From contig DATAOI010000044.1 in assembly GCA_036265815.1 (NCBI GenBank), forward strand, positions 124,001 to 188,000: DNA of 64,000 nucleotides, read 5' to 3'. A program made the translations under genes and the position numbers. This DNA comes from Gemmatimonadales bacterium (GTDB taxonomy: Bacteria; Gemmatimonadota; Gemmatimonadetes; Gemmatimonadales; GWC2-71-9). The notes beneath the pieces are model-generated. The model had not been told where the DNA came from, did not search any database, and worked only from the letters and a program-made list of their open reading frames with translations. Shown here one piece after another: positions 17,961 through 26,098 of this stretch (position 1 is its first letter; each line of letters starts with the position of its first letter).

Positions 17961-18424
17961 CCACGATCCGGGTAGCCTTGGTCGACGTCTACGTCCTCCG
18001 CGGAACGGGACCGGCCCTCGAGTGCCTGGTACTCCGGCGCGCCGCGGGCGGCCGCTGCCCCGGTTCCTGGGAAGCGGTGCACGGCCACATCGAGCCCGAC
18101 GAGCGGCCCGTGGCGGCCGCCCTGCGGGAGCTGATGGAGGAGACCGGTCTCACGCCGGTTCGGCTGTACAACCTGAGCCGGATGGAAACGTTCTACCTGC
18201 ACCGCTCGGACGAGGCTGCGCTGGTACCGGTCTTCGCCGCGTTCGTGCCGGCGGATGCCACCGTGCGCCTGGGCACCGAGCACGACCACTCGGAGTGGCT
18301 GGCGCCGGAGGCCGCGCGCCGGCGCTTCGCCTGGCCACGGGAGGCGCGGGCGCTGGAGGACATCATCGCCCTGCTCGCCGCGGGGGACGCGGGAGCCGTC
18401 GAGGACGTGCTGCGCGTATGCTAG
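17948..18424 (+). CDS. Nudix hydrolase inside the histidine operon
   Basis: 158 residues. The Nudix box is complete: GHIEPDE, then seven residues, then RELMEETGL near 45-68. Nudix enzymes cleave nucleoside-diphosphate-linked compounds; the substrate is not evident. Two starts fit: GTG 17948, or GTG 17957 which would give a 4-base overlap with hisH. The 3' end overlaps hisF by 7 bases. Being translationally locked between the two subunit genes of imidazole glycerol phosphate synthase is unusual. It could serve a missing pyrophosphohydrolase step (HisE activity) or simply be a guest gene; both are speculation. Confidence 0.88.
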   Translation: MAAVTTIRVALVDVYVLRGTGPALECLVLRRAAGGRCPGSWEAVHGHIEPDERPVAAALRELMEETGLTPVRLYNLSRMETFYLHRSDEAALVPVFAAFVPADATVRLGTEHDHSEWLAPEAARRRFAWPREARALEDIIALLAAGDAGAVEDVLRVC

Positions 18425-19170
18425 CCCGGCGGATCATTCCCTGCCTCGACGTGGCCGGAGGCCGGGTGGTGAAAGGCGTGCACTTCGAGTCGCTCCGGGA
18501 CGCGGGCGACCCGGTGGCGCAGGCCGCCCGCTATGACGCCGAGGGCGCGGACGAGCTGGTATTCCTCGACATCTCGGCCGGCCCGGAGGAGCGGAAGACC
18601 ACCCTCGCGATGGTGACCCAGGTGGCCGAGTCGATCTTCATTCCGTTCACGGTCGGCGGCGGCATCCGCACGGTGGCCGATGCGGGTGCCGCGCTCCGGG
18701 CGGGGGCGGACAAGGTCTCGGTGAACACCGCGGCCGTGCGCGACCCCTCGCTGGTCTCCCGCCTGGCCGAAAGCTTCGGCACCCAGTGCGTAGTGGCGGC
18801 GGTGGACGTGAAGCGCATCGACGGCCGGCTCACTGTCATGGTGAACGGGGGCCGGGAGCAGACCTCGCTGGAGGCAGTCGACTGGATCCGTCAACTGGAA
18901 TCGCTTGGCGCCGGCGAGATCCTCCTCACGTCGATGGACCGGGACGGAACCGGCGCCGGCTACGACCTGGAGTTGCTCGCGGCCGCGGCGGCCGCCGTCT
19001 CCATCCCGGTCATCGCCTCGGGCGGCGCGGGACGGCTGGAGCACCTCGCCCAAGCGCTCGAGGCCGGCGCACACGGCGTGCTCGCGGCCACGATCTTCCA
19101 CTTCCAGGGATCGAGTCTGCCCGAGGCCCGCGAGTACCTCCGGGCCCGCGGCTATCCGGTGCGACCGTGA
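18418..19170 (+). CDS. hisF: Imidazole glycerol phosphate synthase, cyclase subunit
   Basis: 250 residues from ATG 18418. TIM-barrel cyclase with [14 protein letters not shown] at the N-terminus (catalytic Asp11), phosphate loops [10 protein letters not shown] and ITVIASGG-type [12 protein letters not shown], and the second catalytic Asp in VVAAVDVKR near 130. It forms IGP and AICAR with HisH. hisA, hisD, hisG and hisI are absent from the window, so histidine genes must be split in this genome. The stop overlaps the following secreted protein gene by 4 bases (GTGA). Confidence 0.97.
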   Translation: MLARRIIPCLDVAGGRVVKGVHFESLRDAGDPVAQAARYDAEGADELVFLDISAGPEERKTTLAMVTQVAESIFIPFTVGGGIRTVADAGAALRAGADKVSVNTAAVRDPSLVSRLAESFGTQCVVAAVDVKRIDGRLTVMVNGGREQTSLEAVDWIRQLESLGAGEILLTSMDRDGTGAGYDLELLAAAAAAVSIPVIASGGAGRLEHLAQALEAGAHGVLAATIFHFQGSSLPEAREYLRARGYPVRP

Positions 19171-20606
19171 GCGCGTGGGCATTGCTCGGCGTCACCGCCG
19201 GCCTGCTGCTCTCCGCGCCCGCCGCACGCGCCGGCACGGCCGCGGCCCCGTGTATCCGCCCCAGCCGCGCGGCCACCCAGGTGCAAGGAGAGGTCCGCAT
19301 CTGCCCCGGGCATTACCGCATCGCCGATCCGACGGAGCGTGGCGTGATCATCGCCGCGTCCTCGGGCACCAGCATCGACCTCACCGGCGTGACCCTGGAG
19401 AGCGGAGACTCGGTACCTGAGCGCTACGCCGGGATCGGAATCGCAAGCAAGGGGGTGGATGGCATCACCGTGGTCGGCGGGGTCGTGCGGGGATACCGCT
19501 TCGGGGTGCGCGTCGAAGGTGGCCATGGCCACCGGATCATCGGGGGAGACCTCTCCGGCAGCCGGGCCCAGCCGCTCCGCTCGTCCGCCCAGCGGGCCGA
19601 CTCGACCGACCGGCTGGATCCGGCCCGGGTGGAGGCCATCGAACGCTACGGCGGCGCCATCCTGCTGCGCAACACCGTGGGTGCCACCGTCACCGGCGTG
19701 ACCGCGCGTGACAGCCAGAACGGGATCGGCCTGGTGGAGGCCCGCGACTCATACCTGGCCGACAACACCCTCACCGGCAACAGCGGGTGGGCGATCCACC
19801 TCTGGAGCTCGTCGCACAACCTGATCGTGCGGAATGAGGCCACCCGCACGCGACGCTGCCCGACGCCCAGCCTGGCATGCGCCGCCGCGGCCGTCCTCCT
19901 CCGCGAGGCCAGCGATTCCAATACGATCACCGACAACGATCTCACCGCGTCGAGCACCGGGGTCCTGGTCACCGGCCAGCCGCCGCTGGCGCATGCCTCG
20001 ATCGGCAACCTGATCATTCGCAACGACGCGTCGCTCGCCCAGGAGAGCGGCTTCGCCGCGCTGTTCACCTGGAGCGTCACCTTCCTGGAGAACCGGGCCG
20101 ACAGCGCCGCCGCCGGCTTCCGGCTGATCCGGGTGAGCGCCAGCACCCTCCGGGGCAATACCGTGATCGGCGCGCGGGAATCCGGGATTACCGTCGCCCA
20201 CGGGAGCGACAACACCATCGAGTCCAACGTGCTGCTGGGCGCGCGCGTGGGGATCCGCGTGGTGGCCCCGGAGAGGGGCGCTCCGGCGAGCCGGGGCTAC
20301 CGGATCGACGACAACGTGCTGGGCGGCCTGGAGCAGGGGATCGTGCTGGAGGCCACCACGGGCAGCCGGGTTCGCGGAAACCTGTTCGACGGGGTGGGAA
20401 GCGGGCTGGTGATCGACTCGGCCGGGCACGGCACCGAGGTCACCGGCAACGTCTTTCTCCGGGCGGCGGGATGGTTCATCGACGCGCCCGATCTGGTCGC
20501 CGGAGGAAACTATTGGGCCACCACCGACGCCAACGCGGCGGCCTTGCGGGTCCACGGACGGGTCAGCGTGCTGCCGTGGAAGCCGGCGAGTGCGGCAGGC
20601 TATTAG
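19167..20606 (+). CDS. Secreted right-handed beta-helix protein (NosD/CASH-like)
   Basis: 479 residues from GTG 19167. A signal peptide ([19 protein letters not shown]) is followed by repeated strands of parallel beta-helix type: [61 protein letters not shown] and [13 protein letters not shown]. The recurring N-x-I/V-x-x-N pattern fits NosD/CASH carbohydrate-binding or sugar-hydrolase folds such as those that pack against polysaccharide. No catalytic residues can be named. It is coupled to hisF by overlap but has no obvious link to histidine synthesis. The 3' end overlaps the convergent kinase gene by 44 bases. Confidence 0.75.
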   Translation: MSAWALLGVTAGLLLSAPAARAGTAAAPCIRPSRAATQVQGEVRICPGHYRIADPTERGVIIAASSGTSIDLTGVTLESGDSVPERYAGIGIASKGVDGITVVGGVVRGYRFGVRVEGGHGHRIIGGDLSGSRAQPLRSSAQRADSTDRLDPARVEAIERYGGAILLRNTVGATVTGVTARDSQNGIGLVEARDSYLADNTLTGNSGWAIHLWSSSHNLIVRNEATRTRRCPTPSLACAAAAVLLREASDSNTITDNDLTASSTGVLVTGQPPLAHASIGNLIIRNDASLAQESGFAALFTWSVTFLENRADSAAAGFRLIRVSASTLRGNTVIGARESGITVAHGSDNTIESNVLLGARVGIRVVAPERGAPASRGYRIDDNVLGGLEQGIVLEATTGSRVRGNLFDGVGSGLVIDSAGHGTEVTGNVFLRAAGWFIDAPDLVAGGNYWATTDANAAALRVHGRVSVLPWKPASAAGY

Positions 20607-22794
20607 CGAAGACCTGTAGCGCGATCGCGTGCAGCTCGCGCAGGTTGAACGGCTTTCGCGTGCGGTACGGGGTGATGCCGGGAAACGGATCGGGCAGGTC
20701 GACCTCGCCGTTGTGGGCCAGCACCAGATACCTGCCGGCGTCGGGACATGCCTCCGCCAGCGCGTGCACGAAGAGCTCCGACGGACCCGCCAGGATGCGT
20801 GCCTCCGAGATAATCAGGTCGAAGGGGCATTCGCCGATGCGCCGCATCGCCTGCTCGCCGGTGCGCGCCGCCTCCACCAGATGCCCCTCGGGCGCGAACA
20901 GGGCGCTCACCAGCCGCTGCACCACGGGATCTTCGTCCACCACCAGGATTCGCCGGGTGCGAATCCGGCGTTCCGCCGGCTCCGCCTCGCGGAGCTCCGG
21001 CGGCGCGGCGTAGGACGGCAGTCTGACCCGGAATTCCGCGCCGCTCTCGGGTGAGGGCTCGTAACTCAACTCCCCCCCGTGCGACTTCACCAGCCCATAG
21101 CTCAGCGACAGTCCGAGCCCGGTGCCTTCGCCGGGGCCCTTGGTGGTGAAGAATGGCGTGAAGAGATGGGAGACCAGGTGGGCGGGCACGCCGGGGCCGG
21201 TGTCGCGCACCCGGAGGATCGACTCGCCGTCGGTGCGGCTGGTGGCGAGGGTGATGCGGCGCGGCTGGCCCGGCGGCAGACTGCTCACCGCCTGCACCGC
21301 GTTGGTCACTAGATTGAGCAGCACCTGCTGCAGCTCGTAGCGATCGCCCAGCACCACCACCGGCTCGCCGCTCAGCGCGGACTCCAGCTCGATACCGTGC
21401 AGCTGCAGCTCGTAGACGATGAGGAGCGAGGTTCGCGCCGCCACGTCGTTGAGGTCGACGGCGGCCTTCTCCGGCGCGCCCTTCCGTGCGAACGTCAGCA
21501 GGTTCCGCACGATCCGCCCGGCCCGCTCGGCCTGGTCGTGAATCACCCGGAGGTGCTCCCGGGGGAAGTCGGGATGGGCGTCGCGCTCCAGCAGCAGCTC
21601 GGCGAGGCCGGCGATCGAGGTCAGCGGGTTGTTGAGCTCATGCGCGACGCCGGAGACCAGCTGGCCGATGGAGGCCATCTTGTCGTTCTGGATGAGCTGC
21701 GCCTCCATGATCCGCTGCTCGGTGACGTCCTCCGCCAGGATCACCACCGGGCCGGGCGCCGCCCGCTCGGCCAGCGGAGCGGCGGTGAGCCGGAGCACCC
21801 GCTGGGCCCGCTCCAGCCGGACGACCAGGGGCGCGGTCCGCTCGCCGCGGTGGGCCGCCCGGATCAGCTCGTCCACCGTCTCCGAGATGCCGAAGAGCAC
21901 CTGGCAGAAGCTGCGGCCGACCAGCTCCGCCTCGGGCATGTCGGCCAGCGCCGCGAGCGCGCGGTTGGCCCGGAGGACGGCGTCGCCCGGTCCCACGACG
22001 GCGATGCCCTCGGTGAGCGCGTTGAAGGCGGTCTCCCATTCCTCCTTGCTGCGCCGGACCATCTCGTACAGCCGTGAGTTGGCCAGCACCACCGAGGCGT
22101 TGGTCGCGACGGTCGAGAGCAGCCAGAGATCCTCGGTGGTAAACTGCCCGCCGCGCCGGTCGGCCACCGCGAGCGCGCCCATGGTGAGCCCCTGGGAGCG
22201 GAGCGGTGCCACGGCCGCGGAGCGCACGGTGTGGCCGCCGATCAGGGTCACGGTCGGCGTGGTCACTCCCTGCGCCACCTCGATCCGCTCCCGGCTGATG
22301 GCGAACCGGACCAGCGTGGTCTCCGGGTCCTCGCTGGCCTGCCCCAGGAGCGGCTCCAGCGTGCCGGCCGCCCCCACCACCCGGAGCTTCCGGCCCTGCT
22401 CGTCGTCCGCCAGGACCACGATGGCGCCGTCCGCCTGGAGAAAGCGTCCGGCGTACTTGGCCACCTGGTCGACGATGCGCTCGAGCTGGATCGACTCGGA
22501 GAGCACGTAGCTCAGCTCCTGCAGGGAGAAGAGCTCGCTGATTCGTCGATCGAGCTGGCTGGCGAGCTGCTCGCACTTGTTCTCCGACTCGCGCAGGCGG
22601 CGCCGGCCACGGGTGATCGCCATCCAGAAGCTGGCCGAGATGGTCACCACCGCGAGGAGCGGCAGCCACCAGATCCTGCCATTCGAGAGCCAGGCCACCA
22701 GCCCGAGGAGCGCGGCCGCCATCGCGTGCAGCGGCACCTCCCATTCCTTCCGCCAGGTGGCCAGCACCACGATGAGCGCGCCGCAGACACCCAT
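20563..22794 (-). CDS. Membrane hybrid sensor histidine kinase (GAF-PAS-HisKA-HATPase-degenerate receiver)
   Basis: 743 residues from ATG 22794. Membrane helices (1-60), a coiled-coil linker, GAF (about 90-250), PAS (about 260-370), HisKA with phospho-acceptor His in SGVAHELNNPL, HATPase_c with NLVTNAVQAV, DTGPGVP and GTGLGLSLSYG, and a C-terminal receiver-like domain (about 630-735). The receiver has VVDED and RKPF but reads ISEAR where the phospho-acceptor Asp is expected, so Glu replaces Asp. Coding potential, including a further TM segment, extends about 40 codons upstream in the same frame with no ATG/GTG/TTG before the neighbour's stop; a CTG at 22914 follows a GGAG. Confidence 0.9.
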   Translation of the reverse strand: MGVCGALIVVLATWRKEWEVPLHAMAAALLGLVAWLSNGRIWWLPLLAVVTISASFWMAITRGRRRLRESENKCEQLASQLDRRISELFSLQELSYVLSESIQLERIVDQVAKYAGRFLQADGAIVVLADDEQGRKLRVVGAAGTLEPLLGQASEDPETTLVRFAISRERIEVAQGVTTPTVTLIGGHTVRSAAVAPLRSQGLTMGALAVADRRGGQFTTEDLWLLSTVATNASVVLANSRLYEMVRRSKEEWETAFNALTEGIAVVGPGDAVLRANRALAALADMPEAELVGRSFCQVLFGISETVDELIRAAHRGERTAPLVVRLERAQRVLRLTAAPLAERAAPGPVVILAEDVTEQRIMEAQLIQNDKMASIGQLVSGVAHELNNPLTSIAGLAELLLERDAHPDFPREHLRVIHDQAERAGRIVRNLLTFARKGAPEKAAVDLNDVAARTSLLIVYELQLHGIELESALSGEPVVVLGDRYELQQVLLNLVTNAVQAVSSLPPGQPRRITLATSRTDGESILRVRDTGPGVPAHLVSHLFTPFFTTKGPGEGTGLGLSLSYGLVKSHGGELSYEPSPESGAEFRVRLPSYAAPPELREAEPAERRIRTRRILVVDEDPVVQRLVSALFAPEGHLVEAARTGEQAMRRIGECPFDLIISEARILAGPSELFVHALAEACPDAGRYLVLAHNGEVDLPDPFPGITPYRTRKPFNLRELHAIALQVFANSLPHSPASTAAR

Positions 22795-22917
22795 CGCCAG
22801 GGCAAGCAGGCGGGGGAAGCCTCCCAGGATCGAGGCGATCAGGGCGCTGCCGAGCAGCGCCCAGGCCGCGATGGCGGAGGGAGAGAGGTACCAGCGCTCG
22901 TGGGATCGAGGCAGAGG

Positions 22918-23805
22918 TCAGGGCTCCGGCGAGTCCCGACGGGAGACCCGCTCGCTGATGTAGGCTTCAGGGGGCGCGTTCGGCTTCACCCGGACCGACT
23001 TGGCGGGGATGCCGACGTTCACGTGGTACGGGCGGACGTCCTTGGTGGCGACGGCGTTGGCGCCCACCATGCCGTTCCGCCCCACCCGCACGCCGGCCAG
23101 CACGGTCGCGTGATAGGTGATGCGCACGTCGTCCTCCAGGATGGTGCGCACGTTGGTGACGTCCTTCTGGTCCACGATGCTGTGGGTGTGGCTGTAGATG
23201 TTGGCGAAGTCCGAGACGCTCACCCGGTCGCCCAGGATAATCCCGCCGCGATCATCCAGCAGCACGTAGCGATGGATGACGCAGTCATCGCCCACCTCGA
23301 GATTGTACCCGTAGGAAAACTCGACGAACTGAAAGCACTTGAAGTTCCGTCCCACACGGGCAAAGAGGTGCGGCGCCAGGAGGCGGCGGAACCGCACTCC
23401 CAGGTGCACGTTGCCACCGCCCAGGGGCGAGCGGTCGAAGCTCTGCCACAACCAGTGGAGCGGCTTGACCCGGGCGTAGCGAACCGGATCGACGTCGGCG
23501 TAGTACTCGGGCTCCAGGGTGATGTTGCGCGGGTCGAGACAGAGCAGCGCGGCCCGGGTGCCGGCCGGGGTGGCCGGGTCCTGCAGCAGCGAGTCGTAGT
23601 CCGCCACGCCGGGGAAATAGATCTCGAACAGGATGTCCCGGGTGAGGCGGTACCAGTCGGCATCGGGGGCGGCGAGGCGGGCTTTGATGTCGGCCAGCCA
23701 GCCGTCGAAGATCTGCTCCGGGGTCTCGGGGAGAGAGACCGAGCGGAGTGGGAGATAAGCCATCGTGGCCTCGGTGGCCGTCGAAGAATTTGCGATCGGA
23801 TGCAA
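22918..23805 (-). CDS. Hexapeptide-repeat (left-handed beta-helix) acyltransferase
   Basis: 295 residues; ATG 23763 (14 residues shorter) is an equally good start and begins MAYLPLRSV. The C-terminal half (about 150-280) shows left-handed beta-helix hexapeptides: LEVGDDCVIHRYVLLDDRGG, ILGDRVSVSDFANI, ILEDDVRITYHATVLAGVRVGRNGMVGANAVATKDV and GIPAKSV. The catalytic-type His is in YSHTHSIVD. This resembles maltose/galactoside O-acetyltransferases. The N-terminal 150 residues are helical and not recognised. The acceptor substrate is unknown. It lies upstream of the sensor kinase in the same frame and is divergent from the Fur-box operon, so that operator could affect it as well. Confidence 0.8.
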   Translation of the reverse strand: MHPIANSSTATEATMAYLPLRSVSLPETPEQIFDGWLADIKARLAAPDADWYRLTRDILFEIYFPGVADYDSLLQDPATPAGTRAALLCLDPRNITLEPEYYADVDPVRYARVKPLHWLWQSFDRSPLGGGNVHLGVRFRRLLAPHLFARVGRNFKCFQFVEFSYGYNLEVGDDCVIHRYVLLDDRGGIILGDRVSVSDFANIYSHTHSIVDQKDVTNVRTILEDDVRITYHATVLAGVRVGRNGMVGANAVATKDVRPYHVNVGIPAKSVRVKPNAPPEAYISERVSRRDSPEP

Positions 23806-23835
23806 CCGTGCTGAAATGATGATCGGGGGGCGGTG

Positions 23836-23864
23836 TTGACACCAGTGCCAAACGGGAATAAGGT
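23836..23864 (+). promoter_or_regulatory. Candidate sigma-70-type promoter for the porin operon
   Basis: TTGACA at 23836-23841 is an exact -35 hexamer. Seventeen bases later TAAGGT (23859-23864) is a weak -10. A Fur box begins 14 bases downstream, so bound repressor would overlap the start of transcription. Confidence 0.45.
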
Positions 23865-23878
23865 AGTAGCCATTCTGC

Positions 23879-23893
23879 TGATAATCATTCTCA
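23879..23893 (+). promoter_or_regulatory. Fur box
   Basis: TGATAATCATTCTCA matches the 7-1-7 Fur operator TGATAAT-N-ATTATCA at 14 of 15 positions. It sits 20 bases before the porin ATG in the intergenic region between the acyltransferase and the porin. Such a match is rare by chance in GC-rich DNA. It implies iron-responsive control of the downstream porin-FMN protein-membrane protein-ApbE operon. Confidence 0.75.
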
Positions 23894-23913
23894 ACTAGTC
23901 TTTGAGGCCGTTG

Positions 23914-25038
23914 ATGCGCACCCTCCTCCCCTGGGTCCTCGCGCTCCTACTGACCGTCCCCCCCCTCGCCGCCCAGGAGGAGGCGAAAGAATCGACCACC
24001 ATCGGAGGCTACGGCGAGGTCCACTTCACCAACGCCACCGGCCCCGATACCCCCGGCGAGGTCAACGTCAAGCGCTTCGTGGTCTACCTGGCGCACACCT
24101 TCAACGAGCGCATCGCCTTCCACTCCGAGCTCGAGGTCGAGGACACCAAGGTGGAGGGGGGCGAAGAGGGCGGCGAGGTGGCCATGGAGCAGCTCTATCT
24201 CGACTACACCTTCTCGCCTGTCGTCACCCTCCGCGCCGGCCTGGTGCTCCCGCCCATCGGCATCATCAACGAGACGCACGAGCCACCCACCTTCAACGGC
24301 GTCGACCGCCCGCTGCTGGAGCAGGAGGTGATCCCCACGACCTGGCGCGACATCGGGGTCGGGGCCGTGGGTACCCTGCCAGGCTCGTCCGGGCTCAGCT
24401 ACCGCATCTACCTGGTCAACGGCCTCCTGGCCGAGGGGTTCTCGGCGGAGACCGGGATCCGTGGAGGGAGGCAGGAGGGGAAGGAGGCGAGCTTCGCCAA
24501 CCCATCGGTGACCGGCCGGCTCGAGTGGACCCGTCCGGGACTCCGGATCGGAGGCTCGTTCTGGTACGGCGGCACCGCCAACCAGAATCCTGCCATCGGC
24601 GACGGCGCCTTCGACGCGCCGGTGTTCCTGAGCTCCGCCGACGTCCGGTACGACGTGGGGGCGTTCGCCTTCCGCGGAGTGTTCGCCAACATCCACATCT
24701 CCAAGGCCGATCTGATCAGCGTGGCAAACGGCGCGAGCGTGGCCAGCCGGATCACCGGTGGCTACGTCGAGGGGGCCTACAACTTGCTTGCCCAGCTCGC
24801 GCCCGCATCGGCCCAGCGACTCAATGCCTTCATCCGCTACGAGAACTACGATACCCAGGCGTCGGTCCCCGACAACGCCGCCAAGGACGATGCGCTCGCG
24901 CGCCGGGTGACCACCTTCGGGCTTTCCTACAAGCCGCTCTACAACGTGATCTTCAAGGGCGACTACCAGCTCCGCCGCAACAAGGCCAGTGTGGGCGAGA
25001 ACGAGGTGCTGGCCCTCGGCGTGGGCTATGAGTTCTGA
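23914..25038 (+). CDS. Outer-membrane porin-like protein, Fur-box operon
   Basis: 374 residues from ATG 23914; an in-frame TTG lies 12 bases earlier. The signal peptide (LLPWVLALLLTVPPLAAQ) is followed by a beta-barrel-type sequence: IGGYGEVHFTN, RFVVYLAHTFNERIAFHSEL, QLYLDYTF, RAGLVLPPIGIINETHEPPT, YRIYLVNGL, and C-terminal VLALGVGYEF ending in the Phe typical of outer-membrane proteins. It resembles phosphate-selective or general porin barrels. The stretch EVEDTKVEGGEEGGEV is acidic and might bind cations. It is first in a four-gene operon with a secreted FMN-binding protein and ApbE; a role in metal entry is inference. Confidence 0.8.
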   Translation: MRTLLPWVLALLLTVPPLAAQEEAKESTTIGGYGEVHFTNATGPDTPGEVNVKRFVVYLAHTFNERIAFHSELEVEDTKVEGGEEGGEVAMEQLYLDYTFSPVVTLRAGLVLPPIGIINETHEPPTFNGVDRPLLEQEVIPTTWRDIGVGAVGTLPGSSGLSYRIYLVNGLLAEGFSAETGIRGGRQEGKEASFANPSVTGRLEWTRPGLRIGGSFWYGGTANQNPAIGDGAFDAPVFLSSADVRYDVGAFAFRGVFANIHISKADLISVANGASVASRITGGYVEGAYNLLAQLAPASAQRLNAFIRYENYDTQASVPDNAAKDDALARRVTTFGLSYKPLYNVIFKGDYQLRRNKASVGENEVLALGVGYEF

Positions 25039-25118
25039 GGTGGACCGTCACGGCGTTGTGGGGCCTCGATGTCACCGCTATTCTCAACGGCCACATGGAT
25101 CTTCCGGGGTGTGCTGAG

Positions 25119-25607
25119 ATGCGGGTCCTGCCGGTCCTCGTGCTTTCGCTGCTGGTGGCCCGGGCCTCTGCGGCTCAGTCGGCTCCCCCCGGGAAGCTGG
25201 CCAAGTCGATCGAGCGGGTCTACGGCAAAGGCGCCATGATCGACAGCATCCGGGTCGACACCACCACGGTGTTGCGCATCTCGGGGGCTGGCGCGCTGCT
25301 CGGCTTTGCTGAGGTGCGGAACGTGAAGGGCAAGGACCAGCCCATCACCTATCTGGTCGCCATCGATCCGGAGGATCGCCTCAAGGACATCGACATCCTG
25401 GTCTATCGGGAGCCGCACGGCGGAGAGGTGGCCTATGACTCGTGGCGGAAGCAGTTTCGCGGCAAGACCACCGGCGCACCGCTGCAGGTCGGGAAGGACA
25501 TCCGCAACATCTCCGGAGCCACCATCAGCTCGAATGCCGTGACCCGGAGCGTCCGGCAAGCCTTGGCGGAGCTGACCGGCTGGCATCAGTCCGGAAGGCT
25601 CAAGTGA
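25119..25607 (+). CDS. Secreted FMN-binding domain protein (covalently flavinylated)
   Basis: 162 residues from ATG 25119. A short signal peptide (VLPVLVLSLLVARASAAQ) precedes one FMN-binding domain. The flavinylation motif is SGATISS at 132-138, with Thr135 as the expected attachment site. In this family (NqrC, RnfG and single-domain relatives) ApbE transfers FMN from FAD to that Thr. ApbE is encoded two genes downstream in the same operon, a strong context match. The protein would be a periplasmic single-domain electron carrier. The stop overlaps the next gene (GTGA). Confidence 0.88.
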   Translation: MRVLPVLVLSLLVARASAAQSAPPGKLAKSIERVYGKGAMIDSIRVDTTTVLRISGAGALLGFAEVRNVKGKDQPITYLVAIDPEDRLKDIDILVYREPHGGEVAYDSWRKQFRGKTTGAPLQVGKDIRNISGATISSNAVTRSVRQALAELTGWHQSGRLK

Positions 25608-26098
25608 GCTGGCGCCGAATGCCGGCGCCGATCCGAGCGCTCGGCCGATGGATCACCATCATTCAACTGGTGGGCTACACGACCTCGTTGCTCTTCGTTC
25701 ACCATACCACCGGTATGACCCCGGCCGGCGTCGCCGCCCATTACCGAGGAAACGGCGCCGACTCCGCGGGCAGCGAAGCGGAGATGGAGTTTCCCAAGTC
25801 GTTCACGGAGATGCTCACGATCACCCACACCCATCTCTTGAGCATGGCGGTGATCTTCGTCCTGAGCGGGCTGGCCCTCGCGCTCTGCGAGTGGCCATCC
25901 GAGGCGTGGCGGCGGACGCTGATCGTGGAGCCGTTCGTGGCGCTTCTGGTATCGTTCTCCGCGATGTGGCTCATGCGGTACGTCGATGGCCGGTTCAGTT
26001 GGCTGCTCGCGGCGTCCAGCGCGCTCATGGCGATCACGTTTTACGTCCAGTCGCTTCTGGTGCTGCGGGAGCTGGCGCGGCCGGCGGAGCCCGCATGA
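25604..26098 (+). CDS. Small four-helix membrane protein of flavin operon
   Basis: 164 residues from GTG 25604 (overlapping the FMN-protein stop); ATG 25619 is an alternative. Four hydrophobic segments: ITIIQLVGYTTSLLF (about 16-32), HLLSMAVIFVLSGLALAL (about 75-95), FVALLVSFSAMWLM (about 110-125) and LLAASSALMAITFYVQSLLVL (about 133-155). His residues cluster at helix ends (FVHHTTG, AHYRGN, THTHLLSM), where they could ligate haem b or a metal. The family was not recognised. Its position between the flavoprotein and ApbE suggests a membrane electron donor or quinol oxidase partner. The stop overlaps apbE (ATGA). Confidence 0.75.
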   Translation: MSWRRMPAPIRALGRWITIIQLVGYTTSLLFVHHTTGMTPAGVAAHYRGNGADSAGSEAEMEFPKSFTEMLTITHTHLLSMAVIFVLSGLALALCEWPSEAWRRTLIVEPFVALLVSFSAMWLMRYVDGRFSWLLAASSALMAITFYVQSLLVLRELARPAEPA

